A DNA stretch of 64,000 bases from an uncultured Eubacteriales bacterium (GTDB lineage: Bacteria; Bacillota; Clostridia; Lachnospirales; Lachnospiraceae), in the NCBI GenBank assembly GCA_900315665.1, contig OMZX01000026.1, positions 1 to 64,000 of the forward strand, in the 5' to 3' direction. Positions 27,006 through 36,699 of the stretch are shown here, in pieces. Both the position numbers and the translations under genes were made by a program. The first letter of the stretch is position 1. Every line of letters starts with the position of its first letter. The notes below the pieces were generated by a model that saw nothing but the letters and a program-made list of their open reading frames with translations, did not search any database and was not told the DNA's origin.

Positions 27006-27034
27006 TGGACCTACAAAACTGGTATACATTTATA
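27006..27034 (+). promoter_or_regulatory. Possible uxuB promoter with embedded operator 3
   Basis: TGGACC (27006-27011), 17-base spacer, TTTATA (27029-27034). The third TGGTATACA (27020-27028) fills the end of the spacer, so the repressor would compete directly with RNA polymerase. The -35 match is weak. A perfect 8-bp hairpin (27045-27052 with 27062-27069) follows in the leader. Confidence 0.5.
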
Positions 27035-27139
27035 TAGAATCTTGCCGGATTTGTATCAAAAAAATCCGGACAGAATGAAAGAAGTTCGACGGATTCGAAT
27101 CAAAATAGAAAATCGAAACAGGGTAGAAAGAGGAATAAC

Positions 27140-28723
27140 ATGAAACTAACACTAGAAGGATTGAAGGATCGTGCAGCCTGGGAGAAGGTTGGTGTAAGCA
27201 TTCCGAGCTATGACATCGTGAAGGTTGCAGAAAATACAAAGAAGGCACCGATCTGGGTGCATTTCGGCATCGGAAATATCTTCCGTATGTTTATCGGCGG
27301 CCTGGCAGATACACTGATCGAGAAGGGCGAACTTGACAAGGGCATCACCTGTGTCGAGACCTTCGATTTTGATACCGTTGATATGATCTACAAGCCGTAT
27401 GACAATCTCGTACTCGGCGTAACACTCCGGGCTGACGGCTCTACGGATAAGCACGTGATCGGCTCTTTGACCGAAGCCATCAAGGCACAGTCCTCTGTAC
27501 CGGAATATTGGAATCGTCTGAAGGAGATCTTCACGAATCCGGCGTTCCAAATGGCGACCTTTACGATCACGGAGAAGGGTTATGCACTGAAAAACGCGGC
27601 TGGTCAGTATTTTCCGTTTGTACAGGCAGATATCGATCAGGGGCCGGAGAAGCCGGGTGCCGCGATGGCGATCGTTGCCTCCCTTCTTTATGAGAGATTC
27701 AAGGCAGGTGCGTATCCTGTAGCCATTGTCAGCTGCGACAACTGCTCACACAATGGCGAGAAGCTGATGAATTCTGTTGTGACGATGGCAAAGGAATGGG
27801 AGAAGAAGGGCTTCGTGCCGGCCGAGTTCGTCGCATATCTTCAGGATGAGAAGAAGGTAGCTTTCCCGTGGTCCATGATCGATAAGATTACCCCGCGTCC
27901 GGCACCATCTGTCGAGAAGGAGCTCGAGAAGCTCGGTGAGGGCCCGCAGTATCTTGTTATCGAGGACAAGTTCCCGAACGGTCGTCCGAAGCTGGAGGAT
28001 GCCGGTGTTTATATGACAGATCGTGATACCGTGAACAAGGTGGAACGAATGAAGGTAACGACCTGTCTTAACCCGCTGCACACAGCGCTTGCCGTATATG
28101 GCTGTGTGCTCGGTTACACGCTGATTGCGGATGAAATGAAGGATCCGGAGCTTAACAAGCTTGTGCGTGAGATCGGTCTCGTCGAGGGTATGCCTGTTGT
28201 GACGGATCCAGGTATCCTTAGTCCGAAGGACTTCGTGGATGAGGTCATCAATGTCCGTATCCCGAACCCTTTTATGCCGGATACGCCGCAGAGAATCGCT
28301 ACCGATACCTCGCAGAAAGTGGGCATCCGTTATGGTGAGACCATCAAGAGCTATGTCGCGAAGTATGGTGATGCGAAGAAGCTCCGGTTCATCCCGCTTG
28401 CGATCGCCGGCTGGCTCCGCTATCTTCTTGGCGTCGATGACGAGGGAAAGACCTTTGAGCGCTCCTCCGATCCGATGCTCGATAGCCTGACGGAGGCACT
28501 TTCAGGAATCACGCTTGGCAACGCGACAGCCACTGCTGACGCGGGATCTTCTGTGGACTCTGCCATGATCAGCACGAAGCTTCACCCGATTCTTTCCAAT
28601 GCTAACATCTTCGGCTCAGACCTCTACGCTGATGGTATCGGTGAGCTGGTGGAAGAGTACTTCCGCGAAGAGATCGCCGGCCCGGGAGCGGTGCGCTCGA
28701 CACTGAAGAAGTATCTGGATTAA
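27140..28723 (+). CDS. uxuB: Fructuronate reductase / mannitol dehydrogenase family
   Basis: 527 residues, a polyol-specific long-chain dehydrogenase. UxuB reduces D-fructuronate to D-mannonate with NADH, giving the substrate of UxuA. The nucleotide-binding region is PIWVHFGIGNIFRMFIGGL (about 36-54), and VSCDNCSHNGEKL (about 197-209) contains the family DN-x-x-x-NG pattern. The catalytic Lys is in the MKVTTCLNPLHTALAVYG region (about 303-320). Order uxuA-uxuB with a short gap and an operator in front of each. Good AGAGG site before ATG. Followed by a strong terminator. Confidence 0.92.
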   Translation: MKLTLEGLKDRAAWEKVGVSIPSYDIVKVAENTKKAPIWVHFGIGNIFRMFIGGLADTLIEKGELDKGITCVETFDFDTVDMIYKPYDNLVLGVTLRADGSTDKHVIGSLTEAIKAQSSVPEYWNRLKEIFTNPAFQMATFTITEKGYALKNAAGQYFPFVQADIDQGPEKPGAAMAIVASLLYERFKAGAYPVAIVSCDNCSHNGEKLMNSVVTMAKEWEKKGFVPAEFVAYLQDEKKVAFPWSMIDKITPRPAPSVEKELEKLGEGPQYLVIEDKFPNGRPKLEDAGVYMTDRDTVNKVERMKVTTCLNPLHTALAVYGCVLGYTLIADEMKDPELNKLVREIGLVEGMPVVTDPGILSPKDFVDEVINVRIPNPFMPDTPQRIATDTSQKVGIRYGETIKSYVAKYGDAKKLRFIPLAIAGWLRYLLGVDDEGKTFERSSDPMLDSLTEALSGITLGNATATADAGSSVDSAMISTKLHPILSNANIFGSDLYADGIGELVEEYFREEIAGPGAVRSTLKKYLD

Positions 28724-28762
28724 AAAGAATAGCATCACGATAAACAGAATAGTTGATTGAAG

Positions 28763-28804
28763 GCAGATATTTTGGGCATTTCACAAAATATCTGCTTTTT
28801 TTTC
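28763..28804 (+). terminator. uxuB terminator
   Basis: GCAGATATTTTG (28763-28774) and CAAAATATCTGC (28784-28795) form a perfect 12-bp stem, followed by at least eight T. Confidence 0.88.
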
Positions 28805-28879
28805 TTTCAGAAATATATTTCATTCATATCAAAATAGCAGTATATTTACATTTATGGAATACGCAATTATGCGTATCTA

Positions 28880-30217
28880 TTAGATGCGTTTCAATACAAG
28901 TGGGGCCAGATATAGGGGCTTCAACTCCAGCATATTATCATTACCTAAATCTTTTTGTGAGAACAAAATTCTTCTTGAAATGACACTTGAATATTTTTCC
29001 ACGAAGGCATCCATAGATTTATGGCTTTTAATGGAAGCAGATTTCACTTCAATCGGAATAACCTTCGATTTTGAGGTTAGCAAGAAATCGATTTCAAAAT
29101 AATGCGTGCTGCTTTCTTTTTGCCATGTATGGTAGTAAAGATTTTTGTTCAGCGATGAAATGATCTGGGCGACGGCATTTTCATATAAATATCCAAGATT
29201 TGTATCAAGTTTATCGCTCAGAAGCTTGGCATAGATATCTGTATGTATTTCTCCTTCATTGTTAAAAAGGAGCGTCGTGAACAGTCCTGTATCTGATAAA
29301 TACATTTTATAGGAATCTTCTGTGATGCATTGTGAGAGTGCTGCATTTACATTGTTGGTATTATAAGAAATAAGAACTGTCTTCGAATCTATAAGATCGG
29401 AAAGAAGCTCTTTATCCTTTTCGGTTGTTCTCTTGCCTATGGCATTTGATATGACGTAGCGTTTTTTATTGGATGCAAGCTGGCTTGGAATTGCATCATA
29501 CATTTTGGAAATTCGTCCGCTGCTATCAATTTTATAGAAATCATTCTTGTAAAGTTCAATTATCTCACGCTTGATTCTGTCAATTTCATTGAAATTTTCC
29601 TTATCAACATAGGCTTGTACAGCCTGTGGCATACCGCCAACAGCAAGATATATACGAAAATCACGCATTAATTTTCTATTTACGGCGTTTCCCATTGAAA
29701 TGTTGCTACGTTCAATTTCCTCAAGAATTTCCCAGGATTGATTTTCACAAGCCCACAAGAACTCTTCGTAATCCATGGGATAAAGATTGATTTTATGTTC
29801 CTCGGAGGGAATCAAGATATTTTTAACATTTTTCTTAATGCTGATTAGAGAACCAGTTTCGATATAAGCATAGCGTCCGTCTTTTACTAGATATTTGATA
29901 GCTTGTCGTGCTTTTGGAAAAAGTTGGATCTCGTCGAAAATAATGACAGACTTTCCCACAATAAGATCTACACCAGTAACAGCCTGGAGTCTTAAAAAGA
30001 AAATATCCAGCTGTGAAATATCGTCAAAGATACGAAGGATTTCTTCCGTCACATTGCCAAAGTCAATTAGAATATATGATTCGAATTCATTCCTAGCAAA
30101 CTCTTCAGCAAGCGTGGATTTTCCAACACGTCGTGCGCCTTCAATGAGTGCTGCATATTTTTGGCAATATTTATTCTTCCACTCCAAAAGTTCAGCATAG
30201 GCTTTTCTTTTAAACAT
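28880..30217 (-). CDS. ATP-binding protein with DUF4143 domain
   Basis: 445 residues from the ATG at 30217 (AAAGGAG nine bases upstream; an ATG at 30223 is too close to it). N-terminal AAA domain with Walker A IEGARRVGKSTLAEEF (about 23-38) and Walker B SVIIFDEIQLFPKARQ (about 90-105), then the C-terminal DUF4143 restriction-endonuclease-like fold with EIDFLLTSKSKVIPIEVKSA, which contains the D...E-x-K triad of PD-(D/E)XK proteins. Cellular role unknown; many copies per genome in gut clostridia. Low-GC codon use compared with neighbours. The upstream region has a direct-inverted-direct repeat arrangement (30301-30349). Confidence 0.85.
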   Translation of the reverse strand: MFKRKAYAELLEWKNKYCQKYAALIEGARRVGKSTLAEEFARNEFESYILIDFGNVTEEILRIFDDISQLDIFFLRLQAVTGVDLIVGKSVIIFDEIQLFPKARQAIKYLVKDGRYAYIETGSLISIKKNVKNILIPSEEHKINLYPMDYEEFLWACENQSWEILEEIERSNISMGNAVNRKLMRDFRIYLAVGGMPQAVQAYVDKENFNEIDRIKREIIELYKNDFYKIDSSGRISKMYDAIPSQLASNKKRYVISNAIGKRTTEKDKELLSDLIDSKTVLISYNTNNVNAALSQCITEDSYKMYLSDTGLFTTLLFNNEGEIHTDIYAKLLSDKLDTNLGYLYENAVAQIISSLNKNLYYHTWQKESSTHYFEIDFLLTSKSKVIPIEVKSASIKSHKSMDAFVEKYSSVISRRILFSQKDLGNDNMLELKPLYLAPLVLKRI

Positions 30218-30300
30218 GTGCATGCACTCCTTTAAATCTGCATTATTTCAAAATTTATTTTAGCAAAAAATGTTATTATTTCAATTATTTATTGGAGGAA

Positions 30301-30349
30301 AAATGCAGATATTTCAATTTGCGAGCTGCAAATAAATGCAGATATTTCA
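30301..30349. repeat. Direct repeat flanking an inverted repeat
   Basis: AAATGCAGATATTTCA occurs at 30301-30316 and again at 30334-30349. The 17 bases between them are an inverted repeat: ATTTGC, five-base centre, GCAAAT. It lies about 85-130 bases upstream of the DUF4143 gene start, a plausible autoregulatory site. Confidence 0.6.
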
Positions 30350-30402
30350 GCAATGATCGATTTATATCGTAATAGCTTAACAGACTGTCAATCCGGAAAA
30401 TT

Positions 30403-30607
30403 TCATCCTGCCTGTGTAGCACGGATCACCCGCGTCATCGCGGAGATCTGCCACATTGCATGGTACCAGCCCTCGAAGGCCTTCAACGTTTCTTCTCTAT
30501 AGTGAAACCATTCTGTGAGATAGTCACCCATGCCCCATTTGGTCGTGATTGTCTTTAAGGCACTTTGATAAAGGCTGGTTCAGCGTTTCGATCAGTTTAC
30601 TTTTCAT
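30403..30607 (-). pseudogene. Fragment of an unrecognised small protein, frameshifted
   Basis: Minus-strand frames meet here. From an ATG at 30607 one frame reads KLIETLNQPLSKC and then stops at about 30525; a neighbouring frame continues to a stop at 30403 with well-formed protein-like sequence (MGDYLTEWFHYREETLKAFE, then AMWQISAMTRVIRATQAG). The two overlap around 30530-30565. I do not recognise the family. The frame change and isolation suggest a decayed gene; the rest of 30224-30831 shows only the repeats listed. Confidence 0.35.
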
Positions 30608-30734
30608 ACTCAATACTCTGCCTTTTCCATACGTGCTCCCTTCTATATTGACTTTGAAAATTATTTTTTCATCAAGTAGTGGCATAAAATTACTTTTGTG
30701 TGCCACTACCCTGACCATCTAAATCTTGTAAAAG

Positions 30735-30804
30735 GGGGCGAAGCAGAAGTGATCCGGTCAGTGACAATTGGATGTCACTGGCCGGATCACTTCTGCTTCG
30801 CCCC
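30735..30804. terminator. Long 32-bp hairpin downstream of glycogen phosphorylase
   Basis: Arms 30735-30766 and 30773-30804 pair over 32 positions with a single G-T/T-G position and a 6-base loop. The outer part GAAGCAGAAGTG resembles the hairpin at 4525-4580. It follows the glgP stop (30832, minus strand) and probably ends that transcript, although no strong T-run is adjacent. Confidence 0.65.
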
Positions 30805-30831
30805 TTAGTTTGTCAAAGGTGCCTAATAAAA

Positions 30832-33147
30832 TTATGACAGGTGCCAGATGTCGGCATTGTACTGCTTGATGGTACGGTCGGAGCTGAAGTAGCCTGCCTT
30901 CGCGATGTTCACAAGCATCTTCTTTTCCCAGGCCTCGCGGTTTTCGTAATCTGCGAAGCACTGATCCTTTACGCGGATGTAATCCTCGAGGTCGATGAGC
31001 GCCATGAACCAGTCCTTGTTGATCATGTCGTTTTTAAGGCGCTCGAGGCGTTCCTTGTCTCCAATCGCGAGGGTTTCCGGACCGGTAATGAAATCAACCG
31101 CTTCCTTAATAACCGGATCCTTTTCGTAGTAGTCGCGCGCTACGTAGTCGGAATTCTTGTAGTGTGCAATCACAGTGTCCGCATCCACACCGAAGCTATA
31201 GATATTGTCATCACCGACTAAGCTCCGGATTTCAACATTTGCACCATCGTTTGTGCCGAGTGTCACGGCGCCATTTAACATGAACTTCATGTTAGAGGTG
31301 CCGGAAGCTTCCTTTGAAGCCAATGAAATCTGCTCGGACACGTCGCCGGCCGGGATGAGCTTTTCAGCATAGGTTACGTTATAGTTTGTGACAAACACAA
31401 GCTTCATATACGGACTGACATCCGGATCCTGATCGATGATCGTCTGAAGCACAAGCAGAAGATGGATGATGTCCTGCGCGATAATGTAGGCAGGCGCGGC
31501 CTTCGCACCGAAGATGAAATTGAGCGGACGAACCAGCTTCTTGCCTGATTTGATCTCCAGATATTTATGGATAATATAGAGTGCATTCATCTGCTGGCGC
31601 TTGTACTCGTGAAGGCGCTTTACCTGGATATCAAAGATACCCTCCGGGTTAAGCGCGATGTGTTCATTGGCGGCGATGACTGATGTCAGAGCTTTCTTGT
31701 TCGCTTTTTTGATTTCACCAAAACGCTTAAGCACCTTCGGGTCATCCTTGTAGGCGAGCAGCTTCTCAAGCTCATCCGCATCCTTGTGGTAGCCGGTGCC
31801 GATCGTCTCATCGAGGAAATCAGCAAGCGCCGGGTCACAATCAAGGAGCCAACGGCGGAAGGTGATACCGTTTGTCTTGTTGTTGAACTTCTGCGGATAG
31901 AGCGTCGCGAAGTTATGAAGCTCTGTATTCTTCAGAATATCCGTATGAATCTGCGCTACGCCGTTTACGGAGAAGCCATAGTGGAGATCGATGTGTGCCA
32001 TATGGACGGTATCACCACGGTCAATGATGGCTGTCGAGAGGTCATCGGTGCGACGGCGGGCACGGTCATCCAGGATCTCAATGATCGGCACGAGCTGCGG
32101 TACGATTTCCTTAAGATATGCAAGCGGCCACTTCTCGAGCGCTTCAGCGAGAATCGTGTGGTTTGTATATGCGCAGGTCTTCTGCACAACCTCGATTGCG
32201 TCATCGAGGCTCAAGCCCTCCTCCATAAGCTGCCGGATGAGCTCAGGAATCACCATCGTCGGATGGGTATCGTTGATCTGGACGACAGCATATTTGTCGA
32301 GATCCGTGAGCTTCGAGCCCTTTGCCTTTGCCTCCTCGATGAGAAGATGGGCAGCATTTGCAACAAGGAAATACTCCTGATAAACACGGAGCTTGCGGCC
32401 GTCATCATCCGAATCATCCGGATAAAGGAACAGCGTCAGATTCTTATCAATCGCAGTTTTATCGAAATCGATGCCATCCTTCACGATCGAATCATCGACG
32501 GTGTCGAGATCGAAGAGATGCAGGTGATTTGTGCGTCCCTCGTAGCCGGTCACAAGGATGTCATACATATGGGAATGATAGGTCTTCCCGGCGAGACTGA
32601 CATCATAGCCCTTCTTTGTATCGATTTCCCAGCTGTCCGAGGTGATCCAGCGGTCTGGTGCTACGTTCTGCACATGATTTGCAAGATCCTGATGGAACAG
32701 ACCGAAATGATAATTCAGCCCGACGCCGTCGCCATTTAAGCCGAGGGTCGCGATCGAGTCGAGGAAGCAGGCGGCAAGCCGTCCGAGACCGCCATTTCCG
32801 AGGCTCGGCTCATTTTCAAGCTCTTCGATCTTCGCAAGGTCCTTACCGTTCTCCGAAAGCAGTGCCTTCACATCCTTATAGATCCCGAGGTTGATGAGAT
32901 TGTTTGAGAGAAGCTTGCCGATCAGAAACTCTGCGGAAATATAATAGAGCTTCTTGCCGGTGTTTTCTTCCTTCTTCTCTGCACGTGCCTGCGAGATCAT
33001 CAGGAGTGCACGATACAGATCCTCATCCTTTGCAGCCCGGATCGATGTGCCGAGAATCGCTTCAAGTGCTGTTTTCAATTCAGTCTTACTGGAAGTCTGT
33101 TCTACGTGTGATTTTTCTAAAATATTAACATGATTACGTTCGTTCAT
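30832..33147 (-). CDS. glgP: Glycogen/alpha-glucan phosphorylase
   Basis: 771 residues from the ATG at 33147 (AAAGGAGG in front); the longer frame from 33204 would include the binding site. GT35 enzyme: phosphorolysis of alpha-1,4-glucan to glucose-1-phosphate. Signatures: [20 protein letters not shown] (about 108-127), [10 protein letters not shown], and the PLP-Lys motif [15 protein letters not shown] near residue 635. Slightly shorter than E. coli GlgP (815) but complete. Single gene, divergent from the AraC regulator. Likely works with the GH13 enzyme at 6139 in storage glucan turnover. Confidence 0.94.
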   Translation of the reverse strand: MNERNHVNILEKSHVEQTSSKTELKTALEAILGTSIRAAKDEDLYRALLMISQARAEKKEENTGKKLYYISAEFLIGKLLSNNLINLGIYKDVKALLSENGKDLAKIEELENEPSLGNGGLGRLAACFLDSIATLGLNGDGVGLNYHFGLFHQDLANHVQNVAPDRWITSDSWEIDTKKGYDVSLAGKTYHSHMYDILVTGYEGRTNHLHLFDLDTVDDSIVKDGIDFDKTAIDKNLTLFLYPDDSDDDGRKLRVYQEYFLVANAAHLLIEEAKAKGSKLTDLDKYAVVQINDTHPTMVIPELIRQLMEEGLSLDDAIEVVQKTCAYTNHTILAEALEKWPLAYLKEIVPQLVPIIEILDDRARRRTDDLSTAIIDRGDTVHMAHIDLHYGFSVNGVAQIHTDILKNTELHNFATLYPQKFNNKTNGITFRRWLLDCDPALADFLDETIGTGYHKDADELEKLLAYKDDPKVLKRFGEIKKANKKALTSVIAANEHIALNPEGIFDIQVKRLHEYKRQQMNALYIIHKYLEIKSGKKLVRPLNFIFGAKAAPAYIIAQDIIHLLLVLQTIIDQDPDVSPYMKLVFVTNYNVTYAEKLIPAGDVSEQISLASKEASGTSNMKFMLNGAVTLGTNDGANVEIRSLVGDDNIYSFGVDADTVIAHYKNSDYVARDYYEKDPVIKEAVDFITGPETLAIGDKERLERLKNDMINKDWFMALIDLEDYIRVKDQCFADYENREAWEKKMLVNIAKAGYFSSDRTIKQYNADIWHLS

Positions 33148-33351
33148 GGGATACCTCCTTTGAAACGGAAAATTCTTTTCTGATAGTACAAATTCTAACA
33201 TCATGAGGCAGAGAGGTCTTGCACTTAACCATCATAAAATGATACTATACTGACATATCGGACGAGAGTGAACCAATCAAAACGACGAATAATGATACAA
33301 AAGTTGATTAAGCTACGTATATTCTAGAGATAAACTAAGGAGCCTGAGACC

Positions 33352-34389
33352 ATGGATGCAATACAATACTATGATTATAAGGAAAATAAAAGGCATACGC
33401 CGGCCGACTTCCCATATAATGTCTATCCCTGTACCATTCCGCTGGATTTCCCGGATGTTCCACTCCACTGGCATGATGAAACAGAGATTATTGCTGTTAA
33501 AAAGGGGAGCGGCATCATCTCGGTTGACCTTCGGGAGGAGAGGGTGCTGGCAGGAGACATTGTGCTTGTACTGCCGGGGCAGCTCCACGCGATTCGTACC
33601 TACGGGCGGTATGAGATGAAGGACGGCCAGGACAACCTGAAGGAGGAAGGACAGGCAAAGGAAAGAACAGGGGAAGGTATCGCTGCCAAAAAAATTTCCA
33701 CGGAGTATACTGATGAGAGCTCCGGGAAGGGGGCACGATTCAGAAATCTTCACGAGATGGAATATGAAAATATCATCTTTTCCGAAAAACTGCTACTGTC
33801 GAGTGATACGGCTGAGAGTATCTACAGAGCACTTATTCCGTTTTTTTCAATGGACCGAAATAATCTGCGGACACCTTCCTTTATAACAGGCATTAGTCCA
33901 GCCAGGACGCAGCTTTTTTCTCTCATTGAGGAAACAGATCGGATTTGTGACAAACGTCCGGAGGGCTGGCAGATTATGGTGGAGGCTAATCTTCTTCGCT
34001 TTTTCTTTGTACTTCTTCAGCATGTTGATGAAAGTAGTGACAATGCTGACACCGGCCTTCCGGCAAGGAACCTTGACCGGCTGCGGAAGGTAACAGAGTA
34101 TGTGGGAAGCCACCTTGAAGAAAAAATAAGCATTGAACAAATGTCGGGTCTGACCGGCTACAGTGAGACACATTTTATCCGTTTTTTCCAGAAGACGACC
34201 GGACTTCGCTTTACAGACTGGCTGAACCGCTATCGCCTTTCGATGGCGACGAGACTTCTGACCCTTTCGGATGATCCGATCACGGATGTAGCGGCACAGA
34301 CCGGGTTTAATAATCTCTCGTACTTTAATCGGAGCTTTAAACAGAAATATGGTATGACACCGCACGAATACCGGAAGCAAAATCGATGA
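33352..34389 (+). CDS. AraC-family transcriptional regulator
   Basis: 345 residues. N-terminal cupin-like sensor with PLHWHDETEIIAVKKGSG (about 37-54), then the C-terminal AraC double helix-turn-helix (about 245-345): IEQMSGLTGYSETHFIRFFQ, then ITDVAAQTGFNNLSYFNRSF, ending in KYGMTPHEYRKQNR. Between them is a charged, less conserved insert (about 95-135). Clear start after AAGGAG. Divergent from glgP, so it may respond to a sugar and control carbohydrate genes, but its targets are not evident here. Confidence 0.88.
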   Translation: MDAIQYYDYKENKRHTPADFPYNVYPCTIPLDFPDVPLHWHDETEIIAVKKGSGIISVDLREERVLAGDIVLVLPGQLHAIRTYGRYEMKDGQDNLKEEGQAKERTGEGIAAKKISTEYTDESSGKGARFRNLHEMEYENIIFSEKLLLSSDTAESIYRALIPFFSMDRNNLRTPSFITGISPARTQLFSLIEETDRICDKRPEGWQIMVEANLLRFFFVLLQHVDESSDNADTGLPARNLDRLRKVTEYVGSHLEEKISIEQMSGLTGYSETHFIRFFQKTTGLRFTDWLNRYRLSMATRLLTLSDDPITDVAAQTGFNNLSYFNRSFKQKYGMTPHEYRKQNR

Positions 34390-34541
34390 TTTAAAATGGA
34401 CATGTTTCACTGGATGTGACGATTACTCCTGTCTGAAGCTCCATTGAATGCCTGTCTAATCATTATATTTTTATAAACTCGAATATTTTTGCAAAACCTG
34501 TGCGATAATATAAGTAATTTCATAGAAGGAGGTACAAACCA

Positions 34542-35087
34542 ATGGACGATATGCAGATCTCGGAAGATTGTGTGGGATATCTTACAAAGCACTATAGCGG
34601 GGCAGAAGATATCCTCAGAAATGTCGGTTACCGGCAGCTCCGCAATTTTCCGAGACACAAATACACTAACACGATGGATCACTCGATCAGGGTTGCATGC
34701 GTCAACCTGTATCTAGCTGACAGATTTCATGTATCGGAGGAAAGCGCCGTAAAGGTTGGCCTTCTTCACGATTTCTGCCTCGTTGACTATTATGAGGAAC
34801 CGCACCTCGATAAGTCGGAACGGCATCCCGGTATCTACGCGTTCTATCATCCTGTAGAGGCGGTTGAGAACGCCGAGGGAATCTGCGAGCTGACAGAAAC
34901 AGAGAAAAAAGCGATCAAATCGCATATGTTTCCACTGGCTGTACGGATCCCGACCTCGAGACTCGGATGGCTTCTCACGATTTCTGATAAAATTGTTGCA
35001 ACCTATGAAAGCTTTTACGGCATTCGTGCCTTCCATCGCGCGATGATCAGTGCCGGAAACAGAGCTGTCGTACGAATTGCAGCATGA
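34542..35087 (+). CDS. HD-domain phosphohydrolase
   Basis: 181 residues. HD superfamily pattern: H in FPRHKYTNTMDHSIRV (about 32-47), the HD pair in VGLLHDFCLVDYY (about 71-83), a later H/D in HPVEAVENAEGI and the final helix ISDKIVATYE with Asp. Such proteins hydrolyse nucleotides or phosphate esters with a divalent metal. Start after GGAGG. Alone between the AraC regulator and the C_GCAxxG_C_C gene. Specific substrate unknown. Confidence 0.82.
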   Translation: MDDMQISEDCVGYLTKHYSGAEDILRNVGYRQLRNFPRHKYTNTMDHSIRVACVNLYLADRFHVSEESAVKVGLLHDFCLVDYYEEPHLDKSERHPGIYAFYHPVEAVENAEGICELTETEKKAIKSHMFPLAVRIPTSRLGWLLTISDKIVATYESFYGIRAFHRAMISAGNRAVVRIAA

Positions 35088-35305
35088 ATTCTTGGTTTAG
35101 GATATTTTAGATGTATAGGAGCCGTAGCATATTGCTGCGGCTTCTTTTGACGTAATCCCGGAATAACGCACTTGTGCGGCCTGACTTCAGGGTGTTATAA
35201 GCAAATTAATTCATTGTGCTGGATTGATGATTTTGGTACGATAGATAGAACTTCAGCTTCGTATTTTGATGCTGAGTATCATATGAATATTACGAGGAAA
35301 ATCAA

Positions 35306-35710
35306 ATGGCAGATTTTATGGAGAGAGCGAAGGAGCTTCGTGCAGATACAACACGGCACTATAACTGCGCACAGAGCGTATTGATTCCCTTTGCTGAGGC
35401 GAAGGGTTATACGACAGAGCAGGCCTATTCGATCGGCAGAAACTTCGGGACCGGCATGAAGATGGGTGGCACCTGTGGCGCAATCACCGGAGGGCTCATG
35501 GCACTTGGTATGTACGATGTCGATGATGCCGCAACAATCGGTAATTATTTCAAGGCACTTCGGGAGCATCACGAAGGCCTCATGGACTGCGCTGATTTGC
35601 TCCGCGTGAATACGGAGCGCGGTGGACAGCGGAAACCGCACTGCGACGGCATGGTATATGAATGCGTTGAGTTGGTGGAAGAAATTCTCAAAGAGCATGG
35701 AAAGCTCTAA
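35306..35710 (+). CDS. C_GCAxxG_C_C family redox protein
   Basis: 134 residues with the family's cysteine spacing: YNCAQSV (C16 region), GMKMGGTCGAITGGLMALG (about 50-68), and HCDGMVYECVELVEEIL at the C-terminus. These proteins probably bind metal or cofactor through the conserved cysteines; some are linked to selenium- or flavin-containing redox systems, function unproven. Good start (aggaaaatcaaATG). Isolated gene. Confidence 0.85.
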   Translation: MADFMERAKELRADTTRHYNCAQSVLIPFAEAKGYTTEQAYSIGRNFGTGMKMGGTCGAITGGLMALGMYDVDDAATIGNYFKALREHHEGLMDCADLLRVNTERGGQRKPHCDGMVYECVELVEEILKEHGKL

Positions 35711-35812
35711 TTCTGCATTTCTGCATATTACTCATTGATTAAATTTATTAGGGGAAGGAAGAAATGTAGGATTCATTTCTTCCTTCTCTTTATTACAGTA
35801 AATATATCTACT

Positions 35813-36142
35813 TTATAAATTGTCTTTGATATAGTTTTCAATATCCATGCCAGCATATAGAACACGTACGATTTCAACTAACAATTGATCTTTATCCACT
35901 AAAAAGAAAACAATATAGTTATCTACGGGTAGAAAATGCATATGCATTGACTTCCATGGTTCCCACGGAACCTCCGGATGACCTTCTGGAAACAAATCTA
36001 ATGAACTTATATATTCTTGGATACGATTGATGAGACCTTTTGCATTTCCCGGTGACTTCAATTCATAAGCAATGTACAAATATGTCTCTCGAAGGTCATC
36101 TAATGCTTCGGGGGAATAAGAAATCTGGAACATTTCATTCAT
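35813..36142 (-). CDS. RelE/ParE-family toxin
   Basis: 109 residues with the ParE/RelE fold: ISYSPEALDDLRETYLYIAYEL at the N-terminus, NYIVFFLVDKDQLLVEIVRVLYAGMD at the C-terminus (about 76-101). Start overlaps the end of the antitoxin gene by 4 bases. It would act as an mRNA interferase or gyrase poison; family assignment between the two is not possible from sequence alone. Confidence 0.85.
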   Translation of the reverse strand: MNEMFQISYSPEALDDLRETYLYIAYELKSPGNAKGLINRIQEYISSLDLFPEGHPEVPWEPWKSMHMHFLPVDNYIVFFLVDKDQLLVEIVRVLYAGMDIENYIKDNL

Positions 36143-36444
36143 ATTCCAAACTCCCCATGTAAACGTTTTATCACTTCATCTGCCGGAATTCCTTTTCCTT
36201 CCTTCAATGATGTAACACCTTTCATCAACGCCTGATCCAGTTGTTCTCTTGTTAATGTATCAATTGCAAGTGGATGATTGACGGGAAGATGCATATCAAA
36301 GGGCATCCCGTTTTGAAGGACAATCTGACTATAGAGCATTTGAATCGCACTAGTAGGTGTAATGCCAAGTTTAGCAAGGATACCTTCTGCATTTTCTTTT
36401 AAATCTGAATCAATACGTGCGTAAACCGCAGTTGTGTTAGCCAT
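36139..36444 (-). CDS. RelB/DinJ-family antitoxin
   Basis: 101 residues. N-terminal ribbon-helix-helix of DinJ/RelB type (TAVYARIDSDLKENAEGILA and LGITPTSAIQMLYSQIV, about 5-45), C-terminal toxin-binding extension. First gene of the module, upstream of the ParE-like toxin with ATGA overlap. Ribosome binding site aaggatgg. A palindromic GCATGC pair sits just upstream as likely operator. Confidence 0.88.
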   Translation of the reverse strand: MANTTAVYARIDSDLKENAEGILAKLGITPTSAIQMLYSQIVLQNGMPFDMHLPVNHPLAIDTLTREQLDQALMKGVTSLKEGKGIPADEVIKRLHGEFGI

Positions 36445-36472
36445 TTATTTCACCATCCTTTCAAAATAAATA

Positions 36473-36490
36473 TAGCATGCAGTTGCATGC
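36473..36490. promoter_or_regulatory. Candidate antitoxin operator
   Basis: Two GCATGC hexamers (36475-36480 and 36485-36490) separated by AGTT, 30 bases upstream of the antitoxin start. Spacing and symmetry fit binding of a ribbon-helix-helix dimer pair. Confidence 0.5.
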
Positions 36491-36506
36491 AAATGCAAGC
36501 ATTAGA

Positions 36507-36577
36507 CCCAACTGCTTGGAACGTTTACATCCAAGCATTGGGAGCAGGATTAATCCTGACCCCTCGCTTGACTGCTC
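36507..36577. other. Stacked dyads in the metN leader region
   Basis: CCCAACTGCTTGGA (36507-36520) pairs with TCCAAGCATTGGG (36530-36542) with one bulged base. Directly after comes the perfect palindrome CAGGATTAATCCTG (36545-36558), and GAGCAG (36542-36547) can pair with CTGCTC (36572-36577). No T-run, and none of the SAM riboswitch or T-box hallmarks. It could be a structured leader of metNIQ or an operator array. Confidence 0.45.
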
Positions 36578-36699
36578 AGCTATAAACATAATCTATAACA
36601 GGCCATAAAACTTTCGGATTATTCATTTATTTTTTGACGTGCTAGTATATCGGACATGGAAGTCAGAAACCTGACGGACACAAACGGGAGGATGAAAAT

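Noticed and set aside
31786..32739. 317-residue plus-strand frame inside glycogen phosphorylase
   Set aside because: Long but antisense to highly conserved glgP; no homology seen.
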